A stretch of DNA of 64,000 nucleotides from Paramecium pentaurelia (taxonomy: Eukaryota > Ciliophora > Oligohymenophorea > Peniculida > Parameciidae): positions 356,035 through 420,034 of the forward strand of contig CAJJDO010000006.1 in NCBI GenBank assembly GCA_905183005.1. The letters are read 5' to 3'. Both the position numbers and the translations under genes were made by a program. Shown one piece after another: positions 49,494-61,943 of this stretch (its first letter is position 1; each line of letters begins with the position of its first letter). The notes below the pieces were generated by a model. It was not told the DNA's origin. It saw only the letters and a list, made by a program, of their open reading frames with translations, and did not search any database.

Positions 49494-49837
49494 TTTTCAG
49501 TTATATATAATTATCATTTTTTATACTTAATTGTAATTTTCATCAACATATCCTCCTTATTATTTCACTTTCCATTTTTTTATTCTCAATAATTAAGATT
49601 TAATATGAAATCAAAAAACACATAAACCACAAAATATACTAAATATAAAATTAACAATTTATAGATAAATTCTAAAATTATAGAGTATCTAATAAAATCT
49701 ATATAATATTCTTACTTATTGATAATTTATACTAATTTATATTCATAAAAATATCATAAAAATTTTATGATTGCAATGAAATTCATTACAAATATAAAGT
49801 ATTTTGTTAATTTAATTTATAATTTAAATAATAAAGA
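49494..49837. other. Intergenic region, nothing recognised
   Basis: About 345 bp, AT-rich, no coherent frame or repeat. Confidence 0.4.
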
Positions 49838-50862
49838 ATGAATACCAATGACATTATATATTAGCAATAACAAGAATAATTAGAAAGATAACCAAATTTT
49901 TTAGAAAAGTTATGTTCATGCATATATTTTTTTCGTAAAAAAACCCATAAAACTAATGAAAAGTATCAACTTGGAATAGATACTCCAAAATCACATGTAT
50001 AATTGAAAAATATAATTATGAGAGTAGAAAAGTTTGTGTTCTAGATCTAGATGAAACATTAGTCCATAGTTAATTTAAACCTGATAATGGTTATGATTTT
50101 TCATTAGATGTAATAATCCATAATATATTAGATCAAAGTGTAAGGTTAATTATTTAAAGTTTATGTAACAGTTAGACCTGGTGTAGAAAACTTTATTGAT
50201 ACTTTAAGTGAATACTTTGAAATTATAATGTGGACTGCAAGTTTAAAAGAATATGCAGATCCAGTTATGGACATTATAGATCCATCAAGAAGAGCATTAA
50301 TAAGGTTATATAGAGATAGTTGTACTCCAATTTAAGGAGGATTAACAAAAAATTTAAATAAATTGGGTAGAAGTTTAAAAGATGTTTTAATTATTGATGT
50401 AAGATCTTTTTTAACTCTTTTAGAATTCTTAGATGTCATTTATATTTTAACCAGAGAATGGATTTTTGATAAAAGATTTCATTACAGATAAAAATGATAT
50501 AGAACTTGATTCTCTATTACCATTTCTTATTTGGTTAAGTTAGGTATTTAATATTATGAAATATTAAGTAAAATGATGTTCGTCCCGTCTCTTAATTATA
50601 TAAATAATATGTTATGAATGAATTGACATAAAGGAAACATTCAAAAAGACAGATACTTTCTAAATCTATGATTTTAAATAATCAGAGCAATAAAAAAAAG
50701 TGTGATAATCAAATATAAAGAACTCAAACTGTTAATCATTGTGATGTAGAGGAAATTGAATTAAGAGTTGAGGCAAATCTTAATTCACCTAATATAGAAA
50801 TGAAATTGGATGATTAAACAGATGATGAAAGTCGTGAAACCTTTGAAATTAGTAATTCTTGA
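49838..50862 (+). CDS. SCP/CTDSP-like protein phosphatase (HAD fold)
   Basis: 308 aa, introns of 26, 22, 25 and 25 nt. A Cys-containing N-terminus (LEKLCSCIYFFRKKT) may anchor it to a membrane. The catalytic domain is canonical: RKVCVLDLDETLVHSQ (DxDxT), YVTVRPGVENFIDTLSEYFE, IMWTASLKEYADPVMDIIDP, LNKLGRSLKDVLIIDNSQMS, FIFQPENGFLI, and LLPFLIWLS joined to NDVRPV. The domain ends with the usual L-x-x-L-S..DVR signature. A polar tail of ~100 aa follows. The first intron uses a GAG acceptor if the model is right. It is closer to human SCP1 than the larger phosphatase at 32959. Confidence 0.9.
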
Positions 50863-51264
50863 TTTATATCCACTATCTAATCAATCTAATTTCTATTTTT
50901 TAATATTATTATTTAATTTTGTTATTTAAATTCTTAGATATTTTAAATAATATATTTTTAATTTCACTCTTATCATTTATTCTATTCAAATCTAAACTTT
51001 TTTGAATTTGGCCATAAATTTCTATATAATTATGTTTATAAAATTATGTTTATCAATTTATTATTATATAAATTTATTCATCATTTGATTTAATAATAAT
51101 TATTATATCATTTTAATTAAAAAGTGAATTTTCTATTTGTAAAATCAGAGAATATTTCTTGGTGATTAATATTGTGTAGAAATTTTAATTGAAATTAAAT
51201 TACAACTAACTGGTGTAATAACTAATTAAATATTTATTATTAAGATTTAGTCACATAAATTATA
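50863..51264. other. Intergenic region, nothing recognised
   Basis: About 400 bp of AT-rich sequence with no coherent coding frame. Confidence 0.4.
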
Positions 51265-52902
51265 ATGCAAAATTTCCATGACTTCTTGAATAAATTGAGA
51301 AATTACTAAGAAATAGACATTCCTTGTTATTATAGAAATCAATTTAAAAGCAAAGAAAGCCTAATAATCAATAGTAATTTTTATGAAATTTCAGAAAAGT
51401 AAATTATAAATTTATATAAGGCTTTTAACCCAAGATTACCACAAAATAAATAAAAAATGGGACTAATAGTGTAAATAATTATTCATTTTGATTATAATCA
51501 AGTATTTTCAGATGAAAAATAAAAAAACTATTAATCCCACATCTGAAGAATGGAAAGAATTAACATGTATTTTTGGATTTGAAGAATAAACTTTAAAATA
51601 AAGATGGATAACTTTAATAAACCCAATGGCCAAAAGTCTAATTTGGGAAAAAGAAGAAGACGATATCATAAAGTCATAGATGAAGTATGAATTATTAATT
51701 ATTAATTAACTAGTGTTAAGTAAGGAAAACATATTTGGACTGAAATAGCATTAGAATTGTATAATCACAATAATGGGATATATGTTAGAACTCCAAAATA
51801 AGTTAGAGAAAGATGGATGAATTATTTGAATCCTATTTTGAAAAAGTTTAATAAATATTATATTTATATTAGATCAAGCTGGACAGATAGAGAAGATAAT
51901 TAACTATTATCTTTAGTAATTGAGAATGGTAAAAAGTGGTCAATGATTTCAAAATATTTAGATGGTAGAACTGAAAATTAAGTGAAAAATAGGTATGTTT
52001 GTATACTTAAATTATAGATTTAAAAGTTTACTTCATAAAATATATTAAGAATAAGATGATGATGATATAGAAGAATTAATAGCACTTAAATAATATATCT
52101 CAAAAAGACTCATAAAGAGTCCGGATCAGAAAATCCAATAACATACTAATATAATAGAAACTACTACAGATAAAAATCAAAAAATAGTAACACAAAAATA
52201 AAAGAAATTAGAAAAAGATGATGATATTCCTAATTAATTAAAAAAAACTAAAATTGATATTGAAAAGCATGAATAAAAGAATGCATTAAATTAAGAAAAT
52301 CAATATATCTATTTACTTTAATAAGTTAATAATTAATTTTGCTATTCAACTTAAGGAAATTGTGATACACAAAGTCTAGGAAATAGAAGCAGTTTATCAG
52401 ATTTGAATTATCTTGGAAGTTTTAAGTTCCCAGAAATTGATAATAATTGTTATGAATAAAATAAAATATCTACTAAAATATTTCCTGATTCATTAAAAAT
52501 CTTAGAATAATAATAACTAAACTAATTTAACAACAAGATAAAATAATAAAATAATGAATTAGAATCAAATAATATTTCTTAATCAAATATTAAGGACATT
52601 AATGTACAAGAATTTTATATAGATCAATTTCCAAATCTATTTGAATAAAATCAATCAGCATCTATTATACATACTCCTTTATATTTTTATAACCCTTAAT
52701 TTATAGCAAAATCTCCTCTTTTGAGTCCATTGCAATCTCCTTCATTATGGATGCATTAATAAGAACATATTTTGGAATAAGATAATTAGGTAATTAATTT
52801 TTAGATTATAAGGATAACCAATTCTAGTTCTTAAATAATTATGATCTGATTTCTAAATGGAAAAATAAAAGAATATATGATAAATTAAATAAAGAAGAGT
52901 GA
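51265..52902 (+). CDS. MYB-family protein with a degenerate first repeat
   Basis: 499 aa with introns of 34, 29, 27, 25 and 23 nt. Repeats in order: a weak one (TSEEWKELTCIFGFEEQTLK..RW), a second with an insertion (LIWEKEEDDIIKSQ..KHIWTEIALEL..RTPKQVRERWMNYL), and a good third (SWTDREDNQLLSLVIENGKKW..LDGRTENQVKNRFKSLL) whose last helix is split by the 25-nt intron, as often in MYB genes. A ~300-aa Gln/Asn-rich tail follows. It should be a nuclear DNA-binding protein. The 34-nt first intron is long for this genome and the N-terminal ~60 residues are less certain than the rest. Confidence 0.82.
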
Positions 52903-52942
52903 ATAATTATATTTTTTACATAACTCGTTATAATTAAATTTA

Positions 52943-54357
52943 ATGTCTTCTTTTACAGGATTTCTTGTAAAGAAAACTATACAAGATCATCCAATTAGAC
53001 AATAATTGGGTTATTACTAAGATTTTTAGAGATAGAACTTGACTCTTTATATAAATAAAAAGCTTGCTGATATGAGATGTATAACAATTATAAATTAGTG
53101 TCAAATGGCACAAATTCTGTCAATGCTTAAAGTTTAGTTAATTTAAACATTTAAACAAATATTGATATACCAAATAAAGTGATTAAAATTAAAAAGAGAG
53201 AAATTTCATTATAAGATTGTTAATCAAAACCAAAACTTTCTAATAATAAAAAATAACATAAAGTTTAACCAAAACCAGAATAAAAGGTTGCATCTCTCAT
53301 TAATGATGAATTGATGAAATAAAATTCAACTAGTTCTTTATATTAGGAATACAAAATGGCTAATCTTAAAGCTAACCTATAAAAATTGCAAGCTTAAAAA
53401 AAATGTAATCTTGTAGAACTTAATCATATTGAATTAAATGATGATGAATAAATTAATTATTATTTAACAGAACTATGTAAATAACATCCTGAAGTAGATA
53501 TTGGTAAACTATTAAATGTGGATGTTGAAAAAGTTACATTGACTCAACATTAAGACAAACTAAATGAATTAATAGAAAAGAGAATAAATTAAGAAGAATT
53601 AGATTAAATAATAAGTAAGGATGAAACAAATAATTTGGTCAAAATTTATAAGGAATCTAGATATGATCAATTTGAACCAGAATATAGTAAAAAGAATAAA
53701 TTAAAAATGATTACATTTAAAAAATAAAAAGATATCTAAGATAAACTATTTGCTTAAATCTTTGAGGATGAAGTTTAAAATAAAATATAAAAAGGAGATA
53801 TATCTAAATTTTTCAGAACTCCACCAACTTAATAAATATAAAATAAAATTAAAAGAAGATTTAAATATGGAATTAATTCTAAACCTTTGTCTCATAGATA
53901 ATCTCCTGGAATTAGCTAATTTGAATCCAGACCCTAAACTGCCTTAGGTTCATATACACAATCTTAGACATTCTTGACAACAAAATAAAAATGGGATGGA
54001 AGAGGAGTAGATCCAGATACTTAACAACAAATGCAAAATATTATTGGATCTTGTGTTGAATTGGAAGATAAATAAAAGAAAGAAAAAAAATAATTTAAAA
54101 GAAAAATAAGAAGAATGAATTAAGAAATACAAAGATCAGTGAGAACTGTATCAGAATAATTTTAAAATTAAGAATAACAAACAATTTAACATGAAGAATT
54201 TAAAAAATTTTAAAGTGAAACTTAATTCAAAAGAAAACTTATTGGTTTTCTATTGAATTAAGTAACTGATAAAAATGAAATTTTGAGTTAAAAAGCACGA
54301 AAAGAGTCAACAAATAAATTTATTAATAAAGTCTAAAAGTTTACATGCGAATTATGA
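52943..54357 (+). CDS. Hypothetical coiled-coil protein
   Basis: 464 aa, one 20-nt intron early in the gene. It starts MSSFTGFLVKKTIQDHPIRQ and contains helical, charged stretches (YYLTELCKQHPEVDIGKLLN, QHQDKLNELIEKRINQEELD), then a Pro/Ser region (SHRQSPGISQFESRPQTALG) and a WDGRGVDPDTQQQMQNIIGS segment that looks like a conserved block. The C-terminus is a basic coiled coil. I do not recognise a family. It follows the MYB gene by 40 bp. Confidence 0.72.
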
Positions 54358-55179
54358 AATATAAATATTTTCCTATTGAATATTAATAATTATATAAAAA
54401 AATATATATTATAAAAAGACATTAATTTTAATCTATGCTTATATAAATAATTTATTCAGATACAAAAAAATATTTCTCTTCTTAGAAATAACAAAAATTA
54501 AAAATACTTATTTTAAAGATTTATGATGAATCATTTATTTAAAACTATTAATGATTTATCTCTTTCACAAAAGATATTTTTCAAGCCTTAAGTTTATATT
54601 AAATTTAGTAACTAAATTAATGATATAATAAAATATTATCAAAAATTTTTTTCTTATTAAACCAATTTCCATAAAAAATATTTGCTTGTCATAAATGTAA
54701 ATAAATTGATGAAATTTATAAAACATTGGTTAGGGTATTTTTAAGCTAGCGAATATCTTACTCAAATGAATAAGAAGATCATTAATATATGTTAACACAG
54801 ATAATATCACTGTCTAAAGGACAACTTGTAAAATTTAATAGATATTTTATATATACTCATATTGATCTTTTTATTTATTGATATCAATTTGATGTTTAAT
54901 TATTATTATTAAAATCTTAATGTTTAAATAATTTAATAATTCTAACAAACTATTATTAGTTGATTTTTCAAATTAATTAGATACCATTTTATTTGAAAAA
55001 TTAATCAATGCTATAATTTTCATAATATTCTAAATCATATTATTTTTATTGTTTTATTTCTATCAAATTGAACATAAAAGTGAAGAAATGATATAGTATC
55101 CAATGAATCAATAATTCTTTTTAGTCTTTTGTTAATTTTCATAAAATTAATATACTATTAATATTTCTTAATTAATTTA
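54358..55179. other. Long intergenic region, nothing recognised
   Basis: About 820 bp between two plus-strand genes, AT-rich, with no coherent frame or structured RNA that I could find. Confidence 0.45.
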
Positions 55180-58021
55180 ATGAAAAAGTGGCTGTAGAAA
55201 AAATTGAATTAAAACCTTTCAGATGATTAAAATAAACATAGACTAACTAGAAAAGAAAGGTATATGAGAAAATATTTGAATTCAGAAAAATGTTATAATT
55301 ATTGGGAGATTATGACATCCAATAATTTAATTTAAGTAAATCTAAATAGAGATTCATAAGGATTTAGTAAATAAATTTCAGAAATCTTTAAAAGTCCTGA
55401 ATAAATCTTTGATGTTGAATTGCAATAGAAATTAATGGAATTATATGCTCTCTAAGAGGAATAAACTCCAGTATTAGCAATATTTGCAGTTGGATTTCAT
55501 CATAAAAGAGGGTCAGAAATAGAATACTGTTATCCAGAATTATCATAATTGACAAATGATTTAGAAAATATTATCAATACAGTGACGACATGTGCATTGC
55601 CAGATGCGGTTCATAATGCTAATGAAGACTATTTATATTTTAATTTTGACGCATAAATAAATGGTAAGATGAAATAATTGTTTGGTGTAACATGCTTTAA
55701 ATAGATTAAAGTGACAGAAGAGTTAAAAAAATAAAACCCAGAATTAACTAGAGGACATATCTAAAAGGCTATTTGTTTATTATCCTTCGTACCACTCTTT
55801 GGATATATCAAGAGCAGGTTGGAGCCTACTATATAAGCATATTTTCAATTATAAGATTTTAAAGATATGTCAATCTTAAATTATGCATTTGACAGCATTT
55901 AATAAACCTTTGATTTAAAGAATGTTGAAATCTCAGCTTTATATACTGATACTAATTTGATTGGATTATTTTGGATTTTCAAAGATAAAATTCTTAAAAT
56001 TCTTAAGGCAGTTTAATATTAGATGAAAATAATTATATACTCTTAGTCTTCTAGTGTTTGTTCAAGATTTATAATAAGTTTATTATCTCTGATTCCAGGT
56101 TTATTGAATTTTAATTTGTAATCTAAGAAATCATTAATATAGGTAATCATAATATTTATTAATTTAAAGGCAAGCTACTTGAGTAATTTTGGTTTACCCT
56201 TTAAAATATTTACTGAGACCTATAGATTATTTATGCATTTTAGTGTGACAGACATCAATATGCTATAAAGTAAAAATCTTAAAGGTTATTTGATTGGAAC
56301 TACTAACAAATTTATAAAGGGTCTTAATCAATTAAATCCAGATATTATCATAGATGTTGATATTGGAGAATTGAATATATTAAAAGAATAACATAAGAAA
56401 TTATTAAAGTAATTGTATTTATTTAATTAAGTCTTAAATTAATTGAAAAATAACTGTATAGTGCAATAAATACAGATTGTTTAAAATCATTGGATTTAAA
56501 TTAATAAGATTAATTAAAGAGATTAATTCCGATTCAAAATCAAAAGATAACATTTCAAGGAAGTGAAGATTGGATTAGAAAAATAATTCATGATCATTAC
56601 ATAAAATTGTTATCAGAAATTAGCTATTTTTTTATCAATTTATAAACATTTGATGAAAGAATTAATAAATTGACTGCAATAAGAACCAGAAAGAGTATGA
56701 TAATTAAATAAGAAATAAGTCCATAAGATGTAATATTAGAATCTATAATAAAAAGAGCTCTGATGATGAGGATGATGTATCTTAAGACCCGTAAAAATTA
56801 GAAATAAAGAAGCATAAAGAAGATTTAGTTAATGAATTAAAAATTAAGGAATATCGTAATTTACTATATGATTTGATGAGAGTGATAAGAAAACATAACA
56901 GAAAAGGTATCATACATTGGATTACAAAAACAGAGAATGGACTTAAATGGTTAAAATCATTTGATTATTCTATTATCACTAATTCTGAATGTTTTGATAA
57001 AAATTCAACATTTCCATTTTATAAAGTATTTGAAAATGCAGATATTTATATTGGAAATATGTAATATGGTGGAATGATTGAACTGTTTTAAAAAAGAGTA
57101 TATTTAGGATAAATTCAAAACTTCCTTCGACATGGTTAAGGAAGATATGAAAAGTTAATGGATAAGAAATTTTAATATAAGGGTCAATTCAAACATAATA
57201 AATTTCATGGAGATGGTATACTAATTGTTGTTAATGAATTTTAATATAATGGACATTTTGAGTAAATATATTTATTGATTTTAGAAATAATTAATTTAAT
57301 GGATATGGTAATTTATAAAAGGAGAATTTAATTTATGAAGGTTGGTTTAAAAATGGATGTTATAGTGGAACTGGAAAATTGATATTGCCTAATAAAGATG
57401 TCTATGTTGGCTAATTTTCTGAAGGTTTATTTTAAGGAGAAGGTCAATATGTATGGGCTAATGGTGATATCTATAAAGGGATATATAAGGCAGGAAAGAG
57501 ACATGGTATGGGTATCTATTAAAGTAAGCATATCTTTAATTTAATTCTTTTAGCCAAATAATATACATATGAAGGTGAATGGGTGGATGATTAAAAGGAT
57601 GGTTTTGGAGTGATTACATTACAAGATAACAATTGTAAATATTAAGGATAATTTTCGAAAGATGAGTTTGTTTTAAATCAAGATATTATCATAAAATTTC
57701 CAGATGATAGCATTTATAAAGGTAAAATAAGTGATTTATTAAATAGGATAGATTAAAAATTATTAACCTCATGGAAAGGGTTACCTATAATTTATAGATG
57801 GTAAAATTTAAGATGGAAATTTCAAGGATGGAAACTTCATTATCTAAGAAGAGGTTGAAGAAAAAAACGTATAAGTTTTTCAACATTAATAAAATTAAAG
57901 TTATGAAAACAATCTTCAAACAGATTGTTAAAATTAATAAGATAAAGAAATTAATAAAACAAAAAATCAAAATGAACAATTTTAATAATAAATTGATGAT
58001 AGTTCCAATAAATCAATATGA
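55180..58021 (+). CDS. AVL9-like DENN-domain protein fused to MORN repeats
   Basis: About 896 aa, introns of 27, 20, 26, 23, 30 and 25 nt. The N-terminal ~500 aa follow AVL9: LAIFAVGFHHKRGSEIEYCY, CALPDAVHN..DYLYFNF, QLFGVTCFKQIKV, RGHIQKAICLLSFVPLFGYI, LFWIFKDKILKILKAVQY, SRFIISLLSLIPGLL, and FQGSEDWIRK near the domain end. An acidic linker (SSDDEDDVSQDP) leads to a C-terminal set of MORN repeats (YKGQFKHNKFHGDGILI, YEGWFKNGCYSGTGKL, YVGQFSEGLFQGEGQY, YKGIYKAGKRHGMGIY, YEGEWVDDQKDGFGVI, YKGQIKNYQPHGKGYL). AVL9 proteins act in late secretory trafficking and MORN repeats attach proteins to membranes. The splice across the linker (26 nt) is needed to join the halves. Confidence 0.85.
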
Positions 58022-58074
58022 TTTATAGTTCATTAAAAATATAATTTTGTATTAAATAAAGTAATTTTAATTTT

Positions 58075-58375
58075 AATTATCAAGAGTTCTTAAATTTAAT
58101 ATAAATTCGTTTTCATCAATATATTTAGTCCAATCATTATATCAATTGTTTTATTCTATTTATTTAAATATTATAATTTATGATTTTACTTAATTAAAAT
58201 TTTACAATTTCAAGTTGATATAACTTTCTGAGAAGAATAAATATGATATTTAATCTTTATATAAGTTATTCTATCTGAAATTGATTCAAAATTTAACTGA
58301 ATTTGAAGTCAGATTAACTTTTTCATCTTTTAAATCTTTAACTTCTAAGAGTATTAACCAACATTACCAATTATT
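58075..58375 (-). pseudogene. Possible p23/CS-domain co-chaperone remnant
   Basis: Between the AVL9-MORN and RING genes the minus strand spells, in order but in different frames, pieces resembling a p23 co-chaperone: EVKDLKDEKVNLTSNSVKF (58345-58289), FESISDRITYIKIKYH (one base shifted), SESYINLKLQNFN (shifted again), and DWTKYIDENEFILNL (58135-58090). The last is close to the p23 signature W-x-K-(W/Y)-x-D-E. No set of GT-AG introns I tried joins them, and no good start codon is found. It reads as a frameshifted relic, but a real gene with odd splicing is not excluded. Confidence 0.35.
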
Positions 58376-60516
58376 TATTTTTTTATTTTTTTATTTAGTT
58401 GTTTTATTATATATGATTAACAATTAACCTTTAAAAATACTAAATATATATTTAAATGTCATTTAATAAACGAAATTCCTGCCAAATTAAGATTTGGAAC
58501 CATAGTTCTTGTGTTTCTTCTATTCATTGAATTAACTCTGATTTCACCTGGACTTTATAATTTACTTATTAATTCAATTCGACTTGATTTTCTTGGTATT
58601 TAATGTTCATCTTAAAGAAAACTATTTCTTGGAGGAGAACATAAAGATAAATGAGACTAATGAGATGTTTTAATAGGTTTGACATTTGTATGAGAGATTT
58701 AACTAAAATTTAATATTAAATTTACTTAACCAATGATTATTGAATTTTTTCCAATCGATTTGCAGTTATAAACTATGATTATTATTATTATGAAACTTAT
58801 AAGGGTTTTGTTGAATCAAAGTTATTGAAAAATGTTTTATAAGAACTTGAAAAATCAGTCCATTTAAGAGGTATTTTATATATTTCATCTTAAAATTGTT
58901 TGATATGACTCTAATATTATTAATTTGTTTTGATTGTAATTTCATCAATCTGATTTAGAATAATTTTAAATTATTCAATATCATTTTAAATTCCAGTTTA
59001 TTATTATAATATGCTTTTAATCTCATCTTTCATTATTTACATTTCTTTAATATCAATTTAGAATCCATCTTCTTATTTTTATAAATTTGTTGAATTCAAA
59101 GTTTCAAATTTTGAAATTTCATTCATAAATGCTTCAAGTTTATCATCCAGATATATATGCAAAGATTTAAATTCTGATTCAAGATCTGATTTAATTTTGT
59201 TTGATATTTCTCTTATTTTTTATTTATCAAACTAAATTATTCGAATATTATCTAAACATTTTTCAATAGAGACATTAAGTTTTTCAATAAATGGATGACC
59301 TTTAATTTAAATTAAGTCTTTTTGATTATTTTATTTTTTAGATGTAGTATAAGGNTTAAAATTTTACAATTTCAAGTTGATATAACTTTCTGAGAAGAAT
59401 AAATATGATATTTAATCTTTATATAAGTTATTCTATCTGAAATTGATTCAAAATTTAACTGAATTTGAAGTCAGATTAACTTTTTCATCTTTTAAATCTT
59501 TAACTTCTAAGAGTATTAACCAACATTACCAATTATTTATTTTTTTATTTTTTTATTTAGTTGTTTTATTATATATGATTAACAATTAACCTTTAAAAAT
59601 ACTAAATATATATTTAAATGTCATTTAATAAACGAAATTCCTGCCAAATTAAGATTTGGAACCATAGTTCTTGTGTTTCTTCTATTCATTGAATTAACTC
59701 TGATTTCACCTGGACTTTATAATTTACTTATTAATTCAATTCGACTTGATTTTCTTGGTATTTAATGTTCATCTTAAAGAAAACTATTTCTTGGAGGAGA
59801 ACATAAAGATAAATGAGACTAATGAGATGTTTTAATAGGTTTGACATTTGTATGAGAGATTTAACTAAAATTTAATATTAAATTTACTTAACCAATGATT
59901 ATTGAATTTTTTCCAATCGATTTGCAGTTATAAACTATGATTATTATTATTATGAAACTTATAAGGGTTTTGTTGAATCAAAGTTATTGAAAAATGTTTT
60001 ATAAGAACTTGAAAAATCAGTCCATTTAAGAGGTATTTTATATATTTCATCTTAAAATTGTTTGATATGACTCTAATATTATTAATTTGTTTTGATTGTA
60101 ATTTCATCAATCTGATTTAGAATAATTTTAAATTATTCAATATCATTTTAAATTCCAGTTTATTATTATAATATGCTTTTAATCTCATCTTTCATTATTT
60201 ACATTTCTTTAATATCAATTTAGAATCCATCTTCTTATTTTTATAAATTTGTTGAATTCAAAGTTTCAAATTTTGAAATTTCATTCATAAATGCTTCAAG
60301 TTTATCATCCAGATATATATGCAAAGATTTAAATTCTGATTCAAGATCTGATTTAATTTTGTTTGATATTTCTCTTATTTTTTATTTATCAAACTAAATT
60401 ATTCGAATATTATCTAAACATTTTTCAATAGAGACATTAAGTTTTTCAATAAATGGATGACCTTTAATTTAAATTAAGTCTTTTTGATTATTTTATTTTT
60501 TAGATGTAGTATAAGG
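58194..60516. repeat. 1,161-bp tandem duplication around a single N: probable assembly artefact
   Basis: Bases 58194-59354 appear to recur without change at 59356-60516 (offset 1,162), separated only by the N at 59355. Both copies begin ttaaaattttacaatttc and end agatgtagtataagg. Identity over long non-coding and coding DNA with an N at the exact junction indicates two contig ends that overlap but were not merged. True sequence probably contains one copy. Confidence 0.9.
58459..59354 (-). pseudogene. Duplicate 3' part of the RING gene (artefact copy)
   Basis: Carries the coiled-coil C-terminal exons of the RING-finger gene at 59621-60766, base for base, but lacks its start and RING exon because the sequence stops at the N. 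It should not be counted as a separate gene. Confidence 0.85.
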
Positions 60517-60766
60517 GATTATGACTGGAGGCTATAATTGTTATAATTTCATTTCCATTAATGCATTTATAGTTTCATCATCTAATATGGTTATGTCAAA
60601 ACATGTTATGCATTGAATTTAATTTTCATGCTATCGATTAATTATAATACTTTTATACTTATTTAAATAATTTAGCTAAACATGAAAGGCAAAATGAATG
60701 TTCACAATCTAAGTATACAAATTTCTCAGGAACAATTTAACATTTTTCACATTTAATTTGATTCAT
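59621..60766 (-). CDS. RING-finger coiled-coil protein
   Basis: 364 aa, introns of 28 and 23 nt. The N-terminus holds a RING: CEKCQIVPEKFVYLDCEHSF, CLSCL, and, after the first intron, CITCF (C3HC4 spacing). Then come about 180 residues of coiled coil (IEKLNVSIEKCLDNIRIIQF, DIEQFKIILNQIDEITIKTN) and a Ser/Arg tail (CSPPRNSFLQDE, KSSRIELISKLQSPGEIRVN). The layout is that of a TRIM-like E3 ubiquitin ligase without B-box or C-terminal recognition domain. Most of this gene lies in the duplicated block; the first 250 bases, including the RING, are unique. Confidence 0.82.
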
Positions 60767-60808
60767 ATTATTTTTAACAACTTTATTTAATTATATAAAT
60801 TATAAAAA

Positions 60809-61856
60809 ATGTCTGATGATTGTGACATTTTGGGACCACTTGGATTTTCTATATAAATTCTACTAGGTGTGTTTTCATTCTTTATTTTGATTTGTAATTA
60901 AAATCTTAAAGGTTAGATAAAAGAATTGTAGAAAAACCTAAGAGGTAATGGAAAGTGTGGGGATTAGATACATCAAAATAAGGATGTTCGTAAGTCTTTG
61001 CTCATTTTTTAAATGTTGCATTGGCTATACATTTGTCAGGTGATTCTGATGAATGTGTTTGGTATATAAGATTTTATAATTAAAAGGTATTTGGCCACAT
61101 TATTATTGGATACAACAATAGGAGTATTATTTAGTTATGTAATCCTAAAATTAGTTGAACTTGCATTAGAGCATTTTTAAATGGCAGTAAGATAACAATC
61201 ATTTAGAATTATCGTTCAGGAAACTATTTTTTAATAATTATGCCAGATGACCAAGTTAAAAAAAATGAAATGAATAATAAAGATAAAGTACCAGCTGGTA
61301 CTAATCTCATTAAACCTATAATAAAAATTGATTTAAAGGCATGGTTTATTCAATTAATTTTGTGGATATTAGTTGTGTCTATTGTAAATATTCATTTATT
61401 TATTATTAGTCTAAATTTTTCCTATTTTTATTACAATTAGTTATTGGTTTCATTTTAGAAAGCATTTCTTAATTTATATTATCTCCATTTTCAGATTTGG
61501 CAACTCTAAAATTAATTATTGTGATGTGTATTATCCCTGTGTTTATGAATGGTTTACAAGTATTTTAATACAAAATTATATTAAGTTTTGGATTTAAGAC
61601 AATTTTTTAAAAAAAACAGAATTTACAATTCAAGAAAAAAAATATGTATTAAGTGAGATGTATGTTGATGAAGAATTAACTAATTTTGCTAGATTAGATA
61701 ATTTTGTAAATAATCCAGTATGTATTATTCATTTAATTTTTGACTTAGGAAGTGAAAAGTGACCATTGCTTAGATAAATTACAAATGGAAATGGCTAATG
61801 TAGGAGTGGGTGTATAATAAATAACTAAAGGGTACCAAAAAGCTGATTTTGAGTGA
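60809..61856 (+). CDS. STIMATE/TMEM110-like multi-span membrane protein
   Basis: 298 aa, introns of 23, 25, 20, 26, 26 and 31 nt. The sequence follows the TMEM110 family: CDILGPLGFSIQILLGVFSF, YKRIVEKPKRQWKVWGLDTSKQG, VFAHFLNVALAIHLSG, ECVWYLATLLLDTTIGVLFSYVI (given here in part), DLKAWFIQLILWILVV, and FMNGLQFWIQDNFLKK. About five hydrophobic helices are present. In animals STIMATE sits in the ER at plasma-membrane contacts and promotes STIM/Orai Ca2+ entry. The family is recognisable; the same role in a ciliate is an inference. The start is 43 bp from the divergent RING gene. Confidence 0.85.
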
Positions 61857-61943
61857 TTTATAATTAATAATTGATATCTTATGATAATTATTATTAAATA
61901 AATATAATTCAATTATCTATATAAGTAATTACTAATTCAGTAT

